Of a stretch of DNA of 64,000 nt, positions 49,200 to 61,180 are shown piece by piece. Source of the stretch: Ceratothoa steindachneri. Taxonomy: Eukaryota > Arthropoda > Malacostraca > Isopoda > Cymothoidae. The translations under genes and the position numbers were made by a program. Below the pieces are notes generated by a model, which searched no databases, was not told the DNA's origin, and worked only from the letters and a program-made list of their open reading frames with translations. How positions within the stretch are numbered: the stretch's first letter is position 1; every line of letters begins with the position of its first letter. Location of the stretch: contig OZ018321.1 in NCBI GenBank assembly GCA_963969495.1, forward strand, positions 64,138,780 through 64,202,779, written 5' to 3'.

Positions 49200-51880
49200 G
49201 GTGGATAATAATACCTTGTGACTTAATTTAAAAGTGGATTGAACAAATAGTTGGGTAATATTGGGAGGTTTAGATTTGTTTAACCTATTAGTATAGATGT
49301 CTAACTGATTTTTGAAATACATGGGAAGTTAAAGAGAGAAAAGAAAATGGGATCCGGGTGCTCTATTTTCCTCTTATTGATACTTAGTTCTTATGAAATA
49401 ATTTCTTGTTTGAATTTAAAGGATATAAGTGAGCAGAAACAAACCCGTAATCGACAGACGGAGAATGTTCGTGAAAGTTGTTTTTTTTGTACCACAACAT
49501 CCAGAGACTGAGTCCCATTATTACGACGGTCATGGAAATGTTCTTGTCCTGGAAGCTTCGGAAGCGAAAGAGAGTTCTAGGAAATATATGAATCATGCCA
49601 GGAGGATTGCCAGCGGTCCCTAGCCGATTGATTGTCAGGGCTTCTTGCGAGAATTACTGGCATGGAACAGTTATTATTATTATTAGTCGCTCTTTGGCTA
49701 GTGAGACATAAACCATGGTTACTGAGCGGGTAGTAAACGTTAAACTGTAGACAGCTGAGAAATAAAAGTATCATTAGTGAGTACCGGCCGGTGGTAAAAG
49801 CCCTACCCATTTTTTTTTCTGTCATGAAATGATACATCTATGATAATGAAGCTGTAACTTGGTACATAACAGTAAAAAGAAAACATAAATGAGTAAGGAT
49901 ACAAACCAAAGAGAAGAGAGAGGACACCCAACTAGGTATAGAATATGCCTCTCCTTTGCCCTTTGCAACGACCGTGTGACTGGTAGGACGTTGAGTCGTA
50001 TAACTCCATCGTAAAATTCTTTCACGTCCGTTTCATCAGTTCCAAGGCACTGAAATAGTCGTCCCTCTTTTCAAAACAGCGTTGAGTTGTGCTCAAGACC
50101 ACAGCGGATAAGAGCGAAATTTAGCAGCGAACAAAACTATAACTTTGCGAATAATTCCCATTATTATCATTTATAGTTTTTCATGGGAACAATAAAGGTA
50201 TTTTAGACTTGTTTGAGGGAGCGCTTAAAATAATTAGGTCATTCAAAATATAGAGCCGCCTTTGAGTCAACAATTTTTGTAAACAATTCCTTATAGGAGG
50301 AGATAAATTATTTTGTGGGTTTACCCCTCTCCTGGAGTACTGTTGACCCCTTTCCCCAGATGTGCCATAAAAGATACTTTTTTATTTTACAACTGTACAA
50401 TTAATAAAATAAAAGATGGTTATTTGTTGTAAGGCGCGAGAAAGTTCCGAGAAATCTCGGCTTGAATCCATATATGTCAGATGAGGCCCCAAATATCTCG
50501 TGATGTTCAACTATTTTTCTCAGTCTACCAACAATATTTTTTCCTTCAAAATTCAATTAAAGCGAAATACAAGAGAGGGCGAATCCCGAATAAAGTATGT
50601 ATAAAGAGATGTGTAAAGTTTGTAGTGAAGGTAGACTAAGGTGAGTTAGTGTAGAAGACAGCCACGTATGCCCATGTAAGAGGGAACGAGAGGGAAAATT
50701 GCAAGCCTCTACAAACGAGATATCTGGTGATAATCCGGGAAGGGGTTAAACATCGCGAGAGATATGCAACATCCTGCCTCCTTGAGCACCCCGACAGCAT
50801 GTTCCTTCAGTGATGAAAGAATGATGTAAGGGAAGGAAACAAGAGATGTTAAGAGAGATAAATACAAAGAAAAGTGAAAGAGGCGGAATTTGAGAGTGCT
50901 GTACAAAATTCGTCGGCCTTGAATATGGGTGTACGGAAGGAGACGTATTCTGAATCTTCAGTAATATTATTTTTTACTATAATTTAAAAAAAAATATAAC
51001 AAAAACCAACCATAGCATCTTGGACAATAAGCTCTTGATGAATAGTTCCTATAGAGAGGGGAAAATAAATTTGGCGGAAGTTGCATAGCCAGAGTAGCCA
51101 TCTCGAAGCACTAAGAACAGGTATAATGCACAACTTTCTTATACTTTCCGATACAGAGGCAAGAGAATTCGCATGACGCTTCGGGAAGAGAACGAAATCC
51201 CAGCGTTTTCTCGCTGGTTACTGAATACGTACCGTTTGCATGAGATAAAAAGCTCCATTGCTATCTATTTTGCTCGTTGCTCCGAGGTACAAAACAAAAG
51301 GCCCAGTCTGCAATCCAAATTATCCGTTTAAGAGACTCCATTCGGGCCACTGAATTAATCTTCGGTAAATTTAAAGCTAATAACGATTATTTAATTTGAG
51401 CCTTAAGCCAAAATAGAATTACTTTATTCAGAAAAAGGCATTTATTTAACCAGAATGGACATTTATAGTCAGTGGAGAAACAGAAAGAATGACAGGCGGA
51501 TGAAAGGAAAAGGGAGATAAGATAAAAAACAACAAACAAAAACAGGCATTGTGAAAACCATTCGGCCTGTTGCAGACTTGTACGTCTGAATTGTATACTC
51601 AATTTTTTAATGTCAAACACCAATGAAGAATTATCTCCGTTTACAATGAATGAATCTTTATATAATTATGTAAAGGTGGAAGACATTGAGCAAAATTTTC
51701 TATATAAAAAATGTAGAACACTAGATGGCGCCATTATCTTGATGTGTATTTTGCTCTGGCAATTTTAAACCTAATATGTTATATGTCTAAAATAAAGGTA
51801 AATCTCAAGAAGATAATTATTAAATTCAGTATTGTACTTAAGCTGACGTACCAAAACGACAATAAACTACAATTCATATT
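49200..51880. other. Unassigned AT-rich DNA
   Basis: No recognisable gene or transposon. Short ORFs here (for example 49577-49837 minus) lack family motifs. Confidence 0.4.
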
Positions 51881-51882
51881 TA

Positions 51883-52811
51883 CGAGGGGCGGTCAATAAG
51901 TTTTGCAATTCGGATATAAGGAAACGAGAAATGAGGAAAATTGTTTTATTATTTTTCAATATAACTACCCTCGACTTCAATGCACTTGCGCCACTTGTCC
52001 CTGAGGCTTCAAATTACCGAAAGCCAGAAATCTCCCGACTGCTGTTCAATCCACTCCTGGACGGCGAGCTGGACACCTTCATCGTCCCCAAACCGGCGTC
52101 CACACAGTGCAGCCTTGAGCTGGCAGAATAAAAAGTAGTCGCTAGGGGCCAGATCTGGACTGTAGGGGGGATGGTTGAGCTCCTCGAATCTGCACTCGCG
52201 CAGGGCAGCTTGTGCAACTCTGGCCTTGTGGACTTTGACGACGATGAAGTCGATCATGGGGCGTGAGGTTTCTAGGGACCCAACGGGCAGAGACCTTGGC
52301 CATGGCCAAATTGTCGTCGATGATGTTCATAACACTTCCATGTGATATTCCAAGTTCTCGCTCGATTTCTTCGACCTTCATCCGTCGATTTTCGAGGATC
52401 ACCCTCTCTACACGGGCCACATTGTCCTCGTTGGTCACGTCTGACGGGCGTCCTGGACGTGGGTCATCTTCAAGACTCATAACCATGGCGGAACTCCCTA
52501 TTCCAGCGAGCAATGGTTGCATAGGAAGGGGCGGTGTCGGTGTACACTGCAACCATGCGTTCATGGATCTCTTTTGCATTCTTGCCTTCCTTGGTCAAAA
52601 ATTTGATTACTGCGCGGTGCTCAACCTTCTCCATTGTTGAAAATTTGTGACTGACGATCTGCGATCAGCTACTGCTTCTTAAATAGACGAGGCAGGAGCG
52701 TGCGGCTTCAGGTCCTGACTTGTCATAACTTGTCTTAACACCCCCACAAACAGCCATCCCCCTTCCTCTGTTTTGCCCTACCGATTTGCAAAAATTATTA
52801 ACCGCCCCTTG
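51883..52811 (-). mobile_element. Mariner element, internally deleted, with both inverted repeats
   Basis: Left terminus CGAGGGGCGGTCAATAAGTTTTGC and right terminus (minus strand) CAAGGGGCGGTTAATAATTTTTGC, each flanked by TA. Total 929 bp, against about 1.3 kb for complete mariners. 5' UTR lies at the right-hand side. Non-autonomous. Confidence 0.88.
51949..52634 (-). pseudogene. Mariner transposase, missing two catalytic aspartates
   Basis: From the ATG at 52634: MEKVEHRAVIKFLTKEGKNA, KEIHERMVAVYTDTAPSYAT (first HTH), then a frameshift after REFRHG. It continues as SLEDDPRPGRPSDV, NRRMKVEEIERELGISHGSV (second HTH) and VSARWVPRNLTPHD. It then jumps to VKVHKARVAQAALRE and HPPYSPDLAPSDYFLF (third catalytic Asp). 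The skipped segment would hold the DExW Asp and the DNAPxH Asp, so the enzyme is dead by deletion. An in-frame TGA precedes the C-terminus (LRDKWRKCIEVEGSYIEK). It belongs to DD34D mariners. The terminal repeats are well kept, so a related transposase could still move it. Confidence 0.85.
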
Positions 52812-53590
52812 TAATTTCTGATGTGTGAAAAAGAATCAAATCTGAGAGATATAGTGCTCACCTCTGTGTGAGATACTGTTATTTATTATTAATGTTGTGT
52901 AAGATAACCATTATTGATGATCAATGCCTTTTTTCCCAGACTCCTCAGAGGGAAGAATTCAGGTTACCCCCCACCCCCATTTTTATCCTGGATCCGCCAC
53001 TGACTAAGGAGGTATACAATGAAAACATGATGGGAGACTACATTTGGGGGCTTTTACTGGAAGTGATTTACATGTGGAAGTTTCAATAAAAAGGTAGAAA
53101 TTTAACTGTGTTTTTGTTTTTAGCCCTAAAATGGATTAAAGAACAAAAATTGCATATTTTTTGTAATAAATATTTCATCATAGAAGCCACAAAAGCAAAG
53201 TTTAAAACAAATAATAGCTATTTTCTATTGTTTTGCAATAAAAGGAACTAGAAAATAACACTGCCCAGGAACAAAAATTGTGTTACATAATGATAATTGG
53301 ATATGTTGCCCACTTGAATTTGATCAGAGTTAATTAAATGTAAAAAATACAAGGGTAATATTAAAATAATGGGTTAGCAATTATTATATAAATGGATAGG
53401 AATTATAAAATGATGGCGCTTGGCAACTCGGGATTAAGAGAGAAACGAATCATGAATTTGGTCACAAAGATGTATGAGATTCTTTTGCAGGGATTACATG
53501 AGGATTGATTAAATGAGGCATGTAATTTGCTAGAGACTTAATATCTATTTTAATCTGAGTGATGGATAACAATCAACTCAAAACAATGAA
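52812..53590. other. AT-rich non-coding DNA
   Basis: Nothing recognised. Confidence 0.45.
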
Positions 53591-53599
53591 CTTAAGTGA

Positions 53600-55270
53600 G
53601 AGAACTCAAGCTTTACATAATCAATCTACCTTTTACGCGATATTCCAACCCTTCTCACACTCTGACACACACTCTAGTATATCCGCTTCAAAAATCTACT
53701 TCCGTCCATGTCTATGCCACCTCAAAACACTTTAAGTCGCATCTTCATTCACTCCATTCTTCATATCATAAACATTTCTTGATCAGTCGTTCCTCACTCT
53801 CTTCACCTTTCGTACACCAAGCATACCTCTCAAGTTGTCCATTTGCATCGCTCTCTCTCCATATATCCCCTTCTTTTTCCATGCCAGTGTCTCACTCCCA
53901 TACAGAAACGACACCAGCATACTCATGCAGCTTCTTGGCTCAGTTAACACTTAAACCTTTACAATTCACTTACGCCCTAATTTAAAACCCTGTTTTCGCA
54001 ATCTGCTTCATCTCTACCATTATCACTTCCAATGCATCTTAGATACTTAAAACTTCCCACTTGTTCAAAGTTAACATTATAGACACGGCGATCACACGCC
54101 ACCCTATTCTGACTCCCAAATATCACTACCTGACTCTTTACTACATTTCCTTTTAGATTTCTCTTGTCAAAAGCCTCGATCAACATTTCCAAAACTCTCA
54201 CTCTCATTTACCAACACCAAGTCATCAGCATGTACCCATTTCTCACCATTCCTCATCAATCTCTCACCCCTTTCCTTCATTTTCATACGTGCTTCTTTTA
54301 GAACCCTATCATCTTCTATACCCACATTATAAGTTCCTAAAAGTATCATCGCCATCTCCTTTTAACGTCCTCATTGGTCACAAGTACCCTAACATTCTTG
54401 TGTTTGATGTTCACACAGCTCCTCTACGCTCCCGGTTCCTCAACCGCTTCACTTTCTTCCAGAATAGCTTCCTGGTCGCATCGAGATCCTCATTCACCTT
54501 CCTGTTCATAGTGATCCTCATTCCTCTTTTATCAGAAGGTTTCAATTGATAATTTTCTTCTCTGTTTAATCGCCCTTTTCATTTCACTCATAAACTCTTG
54601 TATACATTCAGCTGAATCTCCCTGGCATTCTCATCTGCACTATTAGGCATTTCAAAGTATGCTGCCGTTGAAGTTACAACTACTCGCTTCACATTACCAC
54701 TCAACATTCCGCATTTTAGTTCCTCTTTCTAGTTCTGCCACACCCAGACACAGTCTTTGCACGAGCTATCTTCAATTCCTTTAATCTCTTCCCCATTTGC
54801 TCTTTTCCCATGCTCACACTTATTTCTTCTCTTCTGCTCTCAAATATTTCAACCTACACTCCGCTTTCTCTCTGATTAAATGACCTTTCACCTCTGATTC
54901 TGCCTTCGTTTCCACCTTTCTTATTTCTTCCTATCCATGCTTCAACCAATTTAGCACTCCATGTGTATTTATGCACACCCTTATGCTAAAATAATTTCTT
55001 TGCTGAAGATAAGTTTCTTTCAGCACTGAACCCTTCCTCCTTTCTCTCCGATTTCCTTCCCTGTGTGTAGCAAGAGCTCCAGCTATGACCCCGCTCTCAT
55101 TTTGGTACCTATTCGTCCATTCATATCTCTTGCAACCATCAACCGATTCTCATTCTCAATTTCATCCACTACTCGTCCCAAGTCATTTCATAATATCTCT
55201 TTATCAGCTTCACTTCTATCATTACAAGGTCCGTATACTACAACACGTACTTGACCCACCTAATTCTCAA
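53600..55270 (-). pseudogene. Degenerate LINE (CR1/RTE-like) endonuclease-RT
   Basis: Read on the minus strand: VVVYGPCNDRSEADKEILWN, then RLMVARDMNGRIG at about 55250-55090 (endonuclease, the GDMN-type motif with Gly to Arg); a linker rich in charged residues; KWVHADDLVLVNESE near 54240 (RT motif C, Tyr to His); RNLKGNVVKSQVVIFGS near 54140 (motif D); VGSFKYLRCIGSDNG near 54050 (motif E); VSFLYGSETLAWKKK near 53890 (thumb). RT motifs A and B are not recognisable. The motif style (VYxPxN, KSKVMVF, YGSETW) matches LINEs common in crustaceans and insects. It is unrelated to families 1-3. Stops and shifts throughout. Confidence 0.65.
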
Positions 55271-55680
55271 GCTCATACATACAGCCACTGCCACAAGTTT
55301 TCGGACACCTGGATTTTTCTTATTCCTTGGGTATGTCAGTGTTGGTTTTCCCCCATGTAGGGGCTTTAGATAGATTTTCAGCTTCACTGTAAAATTACTG
55401 GTTGTGTTCTCTTCCTTAGCATAACCAGGTATTTTTTCCATACCTAAAGAGGCAGGTGGGGAGAGCCTTCAACTGTACTCTGATTTTTTTTCAAGTTGTA
55501 TGGTAGGTATTTTCCTAAAATCCCTTAACATTCGACACACCCACCGATTCATACATCCACGTGGATTAAACGGCATGAGTAGACGGGGTCCGCGACAGAC
55601 CCATTCAATGCCGTCATTGCGTCTCGGGCTCGTAGGATAAAGCCTTCGGGTGCACGCTGCTTCCCAAGGAAGCGCCCCCC

Positions 55681-55924
55681 TACAGTAAAAATTACGATCA
55701 AAAAGTCACTGCGCACTTATATCTTAAGTAAGAGAAACACGTGTTAATATAAAAAAAACAGGAGAATATTATTAATATGCATAAAGTTAATAAACGATGT
55801 TAAAAGTGACCCCCATTAGCATAAATACAGGACTGGATCCTTTTTTTTATTTCTAAAAACCGCCATTAGTTGTCTGAAATAGAAAAAAATTAAAAGTGCA
55901 CAGTGACTTTTTGATCACCCTGTA
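55681..55924. mobile_element. MITE with long terminal inverted repeats
   Basis: Left end TACAGTAAAAATTACGATCA then AAAAGTCACTGCGCACTT. The right end, reversed, reads TACAGGGTGATCAAAAAGTC then ACTGTGCACTT. Core ATCAAAAAGTCACTG-GCACTT is shared. TA at both ends. About 240 bp with no coding content. Tc1/mariner-type by its TA flanks and CAGGGTG terminus. Confidence 0.8.
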
Positions 55925-57060
55925 TATTTATATTAGATAAATAACATTAATATCATGTGATATTAAATTTTGTATGATGTCTTACCTAACCTAGGATTAA
56001 GTTAAGTTGTGAATTTTTTAATCTTTCAACCTTTAAGATCATTAAGACAGCCCCTACAGTTTGACGTAGGATCCAAACCATGGATTGATAGAGCCCGAAC
56101 CCCAGATTATGAAGGTAATGTAGAATTAAGGGAGAGGTTAGGTCTTCGAAAAGGTTAGTGCGTTTTGTTAAACGAATGTGGTTGAATTCTAATAGGATTC
56201 TTTTTATTTTGTGATGTGACGCAGTTTTATCCCTTGTATTAATCTCTAATGCGACCATCCGATACATTTGGAATGAATTCAATTCACGGAAAAAATTCAA
56301 TTGGTTGTGGCTATTACTTTCTGGCCACCCTGTAGAAGGTCATCTTGAAATGACTAATTTCAAGATGAAAACCTTTCATCCTCATTATGAATACTGGGAT
56401 CAATAACTTGGTGTGCGGGCCAGGGCCTACAGTGAAAACCCCAGTTCCAAGTTTAACAATAACAAGTACATTGAGTACATTTAGCTGATGAATTGAGTTC
56501 CGATTCGGCTGGACTTTGCATTGGTTGTCCTATGATATAGCAAATCGTGCATGGTTCGGGTCCCACGTTAAACTATAAGTTTTGCCTTATTGAACTTAGT
56601 GGCGAAAAGATATTAAAATAATGGATACAAAGAACCAAAAAGTCATTTTCATCAGACGGTGCGTGTATCATGGACACCGTTTTATGCTGCTTCAGTAGTG
56701 AATTTAAACTCGTAAAGCAGAGGCTCGCAAAACAGGATTTTGCGTGACTATCTTGTCTTTAATCGTATAAACCCTCTTGTGACGAGTATCTGGTAGAGAA
56801 TGGTCTACGTAGGTTTCATGTTCGACTGAAGGGTTGCTAACTGTTCATTAGAAGGATTTAATGAATTTACGAAGGCCAATTAAAGGAATCTAAGAAATAC
56901 AGAACTTTTGGTTTGATAAATAAAGCAAAAATCAAGGTAGTACGAGAGATAGTTAAAACGTCTTGGCGTGAAATGAAAAAATAAGGCTTATTTAATCAAA
57001 TATAAATTTAAAGGTTTTATTGGTTCTTAAAATATGTTATCTCTAAGTTAACACACTTTT
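55925..57060. other. Unassigned DNA with one Tc1-type terminus
   Basis: 56312-56332 reads CAGGGTGGCCAGAAAGTAATA on the minus strand followed by TA, a typical transposon end, but no partner terminus or clear transposase was found. The open frame 55986-56300 (minus) lies inward of it and may be its decayed remains. Confidence 0.35.
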
Positions 57061-57069
57061 AAAGGTGGT

Positions 57070-57340
57070 GTTTACCCGTGTCTAGTTCGTCTCTGAATAA
57101 TTTTGCCCTCTTCGAATTGCACCATATCTCAACTTGGTTTTAGCTTTATCTATCGAATGAAATTTGGTTTCTTTTAAATTTTCTTTAACTCTTGCGAACA
57201 AAAAGAAGCCTGAAGGGACGAGATCAGGACTGTAAGGGGGCTGATGAATTATTTGGCAGCTAAATTCTGGTAATGTTGCCCTTGCTACCCTTGAAAATGC
57301 ACTGGACTAATGTCATGGGGGGAAAATTAAATGGCAGGAG
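57070..57340 (-). pseudogene. Mariner transposase C-terminal fragment
   Basis: Minus strand: SAFSRVARATLPEFSCQIIH, QPPYSPDLVPSGFFLFARVK, ENLKETKFHSIDKAKTKLRY. This is the last third of a DD34D mariner transposase (PYSPDLAPSDFFLF region), with Asp to Gly after PS at the third catalytic position. The lineage differs from the 52-kb copy. It is cut off upstream. Confidence 0.7.
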
Positions 57341-57869
57341 GCAACTTCTTTTGTCTTTTATTCGCCAATGCAGTTTTATTTTTTCCTCATACTCCTTTAT
57401 AATAAGCCGCAATGATCACTATGTTCTTCAATAAAGTCAATCAAAATGATTCCAATGGCATCCTCAAAATTTGTCGCCATCACCTTCTTCGCTGATTTCT
57501 GTTTTAATTAAATTTCGAAAAACCTCCTCGAAGCCTATCCCTTCCATTGTATTGGATTTCGTTCTCCGGGTTGAATTTATGAAGCAAAGTTTAACTTAGC
57601 TGGTTCAATTTTTTAACAGAGATAGGTCTAAAGAAAAATGCAGAAGCGTTAGTTTAAAGAGTAAAATCTAGCCAGGCGCGAGAATGAAAGATATCAATTT
57701 AGAAATTATGTCTGAGATTTTAAGTAGATTTTAAGTATCTAGTTCTTAATACGGGTATTGCAAAAGTCCTGTTGCCCTCTTACGACGCACCCAACAAAGG
57801 ACAAAATGATAGTTTGGATGCAGTTAGATACGTTTTGATTGTTTAAACATATAGATATGTGTGCAAATT

Positions 57870-58610
57870 GTAATATTAATCAATATAGCCGCCCTCGGTG
57901 GCGAGCACGCGCTCCAAGCAAGACCTGAAAACCACGCACACGTTGCAGACGAAGTCCTTCCTTATGCTGGCCCACACGCGGTTGATGAAGGAATTAAGCT
58001 CGTCAAAGTTGATGTAGCGTACTTTGAGGCCTTGCTCCCGACGTGCGCCCACGCGCTGTATTCGAGGGGATTAAGGTCGGGTGACTGCGGCGGCCACAAG
58101 TCCTTCGACCAGAATTTCATTTTTTACCCCAACCACTCTTGCACGGTCTTTGCATATGTGGGACGGGGCACCGTCCTGATGAAAGGCAGAGTCTGCCTTG
58201 TTTTTGATCATTCTAACCCAGGGTAGGACTTTCCTTGGCAAGATATCCTTGTAATCGGCCGCATCTTCTCGCCATTCGAAACCACGATGCCGAACATCAC
58301 CAAGGAGACTGTGTTCTTGATCGTGGACACATCGCGGACCTTGGAGACGTCCTGGCCGAAGCTACCACGCGCTCCTTCTGCTTGCTCATGACTGGATTGA
58401 CCGTGAAGGTTGGCATCAGAAAAAAATAGGAATTCAATTGCCTTTTCAAGTCACTGAGAAGGTGACAACAGCGCTCCCGAGGTTGTTGTTCTACACAATC
58501 GATGAGCAGAGGCCTTTCCACGCACCTCAAGCTCTTGCCACCCTCCTCATTGCCGGGCCTGGACACCGTGGCCACTGAAATGATATTCTTCTTCGCAAGC
58601 GCAGTCATTT
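57870..58610 (-). pseudogene. Tc1/mariner (maT- or Tc3-like) transposase, decayed
   Basis: Minus strand: FTVNPVMSKQKERVVASA near 58400 (region around the first catalytic Asp, here FFLMPTFTV where SDEKTFTV is expected); WLG-stop-KMKFWSKDLWPP and PQSPDLNPLEYSAWAHV near 58110 (third acidic region); then, one frame over, KVRYINFDELNSFINRVWAS and FRSCLERVLATEGGYID (C-terminus) to about 57880. FWxKDxWPPQSPDLNPLDY and the GGYI end mark DD37-41D-type elements. The middle is scrambled. Not related to the neighbouring mariner pieces. Confidence 0.65.
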
Positions 58611-58619
58611 TGAGCTTCG

Positions 58620-59133
58620 GAAGCCTTTCTCACAGCCAACGGTTGATAACTTGAGGTCTGCTTGAAAAAGGTTGATCTTCGAAGTCTTCCCTATTCTTAA
58701 GCCTCTCACTGTCATCTCGACAGACCTGCACACAATGGAAAAGACCTTTTAATGATATATGCTGGAAAAGTAGAAGTTTAAATTTGTTTGACTGAACTTT
58801 TTCTATCACACGAGTAAATCTCTCGTGAGTGTAACATGACTTTTGAAAAACACTGTAAATAGTAATAAAATATAGTTGTTCTTGTCTATAGACCAACATG
58901 GCAAGCGGAAAAGCATAATATTATTCTTTTTTAAACACTTTCGAATCTAATTAGATCAAGAGTAACGATTATATGAGGCGACTTCAATTTTCCTAATGTA
59001 GATTTTTCAAATGAAACTTAAAGCAGGATAGCGACTTATCGAATTCATAAACAACTTGCATTAACAAGTGCACGAACTGACACGCAAACAGAATATCCTA
59101 GTTCATTTTGTACAAATGAAGAGAAGTTAGTTG

Positions 59134-59208
<75 letters not shown>

Positions 59209-59777
59209 CGAAACGCATAGGACATATTTAAAAAATGTTAACTCATTCTGTACTTTAAATCTTGTATTTTAAACTTTGAGAACTTTTAGGAAATGTAAAT
59301 TGAATTTCAGCGCTCATTTTTTGTTATAAATAATGAAACAGTGCACTATAAACGTAGATATTTTAATTCAACAATTTAGGTGCTGAAGATAAATAGTGAA
59401 ATTAAAATGTCTATGATGGAACGCAATAGGTTGTATAGCGTTTCGAAAACCAGCAATACCTTTGGGAATCAAGACCAATGCCCCTAATATTGGCGGCTTC
59501 TCAAGCGCAAAATAAGAACTGTTAAAAGTAGCTTGCGTCGGTGTCAAAACGCGATTCTGAGCGATTTTATCGATATGTAAATGACCGTAAGCTAATTAGG
59601 AGTGCATCAGGCACCTCCAAAGATGCCTAGGGAGTCCTTAGTGACGATCCAGACCGTGTAATCGAGACATTAAATGAAGATTTTTCGAATGTTTTTTTTT
59701 ACCATTGAAGATATAAAGTTACCTTGTAAGACGTAATTAATTTTAATAAGGAGTCTATACTTTCGAATTTTAATATA
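58620..59777. other. AT-rich non-coding DNA with a (TA)n tract
   Basis: Apart from the microsatellite at 59136, nothing recognised. Confidence 0.45.
59136..59205. repeat. (TA)n microsatellite, ~35 repeats
   Basis: 70 bp of uninterrupted TA. Confidence 0.95.
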
Positions 59778-60072
59778 CGAAGGATATTGCGAAAGTAATG
59801 CCTTGGCTCCGTAAATGTTCCCCAAGCGCTGGTGAATGTCGATTGGTTCAAGTTCTTCTGAATGGAGGATTTCAATGACGCTTCTGACGCACGTCCATGA
59901 CACGGGTTGCTTTCTTAGACTATCAAACCGCTAATATCTGCAACAGAGAAATGAAAATGTCAGGTTATTAGCGCAAAGGTTCAGTCATCATAATTCTGCT
60001 ATAAGCAATTCCCTCGGACCCCTTTGGAGCGGAATAAAAAAGTAAGAGGCATTACTTTTGGAACGCCCCTCG
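59778..60072 (-). mobile_element. Short mariner relic with both termini
   Basis: Left end CGAAGGATATTGCGAAAGTAATGCC. Right end reversed CGAGGGGCGTTCCAAAAGTAATGCC. Between them, on the minus strand at 59890, is a transposase N-terminus: VRSVIEILHSEELEPIDIHQ, RLGNIYGAKALLSQY. About 295 bp, so nearly all of the transposase is deleted. Confidence 0.75.
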
Positions 60073-60219
60073 GAATTGAAAATGGAATTTGTACTTACAT
60101 ACATATATTAAATAAATGGTAATTTTCAAAGCTCCGAGTACCGATGAAATATATCCAATCCATCTTAAAGAGTTAGAAAACAAACTATTAAGACCCCTTT
60201 GCATAATAAAAAAATTCAT

Positions 60220-61165
60220 TAGTGAAGGAATAGTTCTTTAAGAATTCAAAGAACCATATTTAAACAAATTTTCAAAAAGGAATAAAGACTGATCCTGGCA
60301 CCTTTCTGCCCATTCCTCATATTTCTGTCATGGGTGAGCTCCTGGAAACCATTGCTAGAGATAGGATCATAGGGTATCGAGGGGTCAAGAAATTAATAAA
60401 TAACTCGCAGCATGGCTTTTATACGGACGCTCATGCTTAAGTAATTTGTAGATATAGATGTAGTCTATCTCAACTTAAAAATGCTTTCGACACCGTTAGG
60501 TAGGAAATACTTGATAAAAGTAAAGGCGCAGGGGATAAGGGAAAAAAAACATAGTGAAATGTATTTAAGACTAAATAGGAAACCATAAGCAGAATTTGTT
60601 GTCAATGGAAATAGTTTCGGGCTGGCTTCAGTTATTAATGACATTTCTCAGGGATCTGTAATTGGATTCTTGCATTTGTAATATTCCAAGATTTCCTGAT
60701 TATACGAAACTTGGTAGTAGGGCAAAATGCCTTTGGACTGGAAAAACTTGCAAAAAGACTTAAATATATTAGTCGAATAGATGACAGATTTAATTCAACG
60801 TAGAAAGTGTAGAGTAATAATGCATATATGAGAAGGACATAATACTAGAACGCGTCCAGCGACAAGCGACGAAATTAATTCCTGAACTTAGAAATAGATC
60901 GTGTGAAGACAGATTAAGGCAACTCATTTTACTGTTACTTAAGATCAGTATCTGCGCGACCAACTTATTGAAGTATTTAAAATACTAAACGGGGTCATTG
61001 ATATAAACTATAATTCAATATTTGAACTAAATAACCGAGTGCTGACTAGAAATTACGACTACAAAGCTAGTAAACAAAAGATTGAACACTGCAATAGCAC
61101 ATATTTCTTTTCTTATACACTCACATAAACATGGAATAACTTGTCTTAGAATATCGAAAAAAATA
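60220..61165 (+). pseudogene. Degenerate CR1/Jockey-like RT
   Basis: Across frames: PISHISVMGELLETIARDRI and NNSQHGFYTDAHA near 60310-60440 (RT motifs 1-2); LSQLKNAFDTVR near 60465 (motif A, with Asp retained in FDTV); a B-motif remnant IWDLCIC near 60645; ERVQRQATKLIPELRNRS near 60855; DRLRQLILLLLKIS and VFKILNGVIDINYN near 60915-61010; LNNRVLTRNYDYKAS near 61027; TWNNLS near 61128. The order is that of LINE RT C-terminal halves with LQRRATKMI and FKILxG motifs. Heavily decayed and distinct from families 1-3. Confidence 0.65.
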
Positions 61166-61180
61166 CATTGTCAATATATA

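Noticed and set aside
57755..57790. CGGGTATTGCAAAAGTCCTGTTGCCC as terminus of the transposon at 57.9 kb
   Set aside because: Mariner-terminus-like, but I could not find its inverted partner on the other side.
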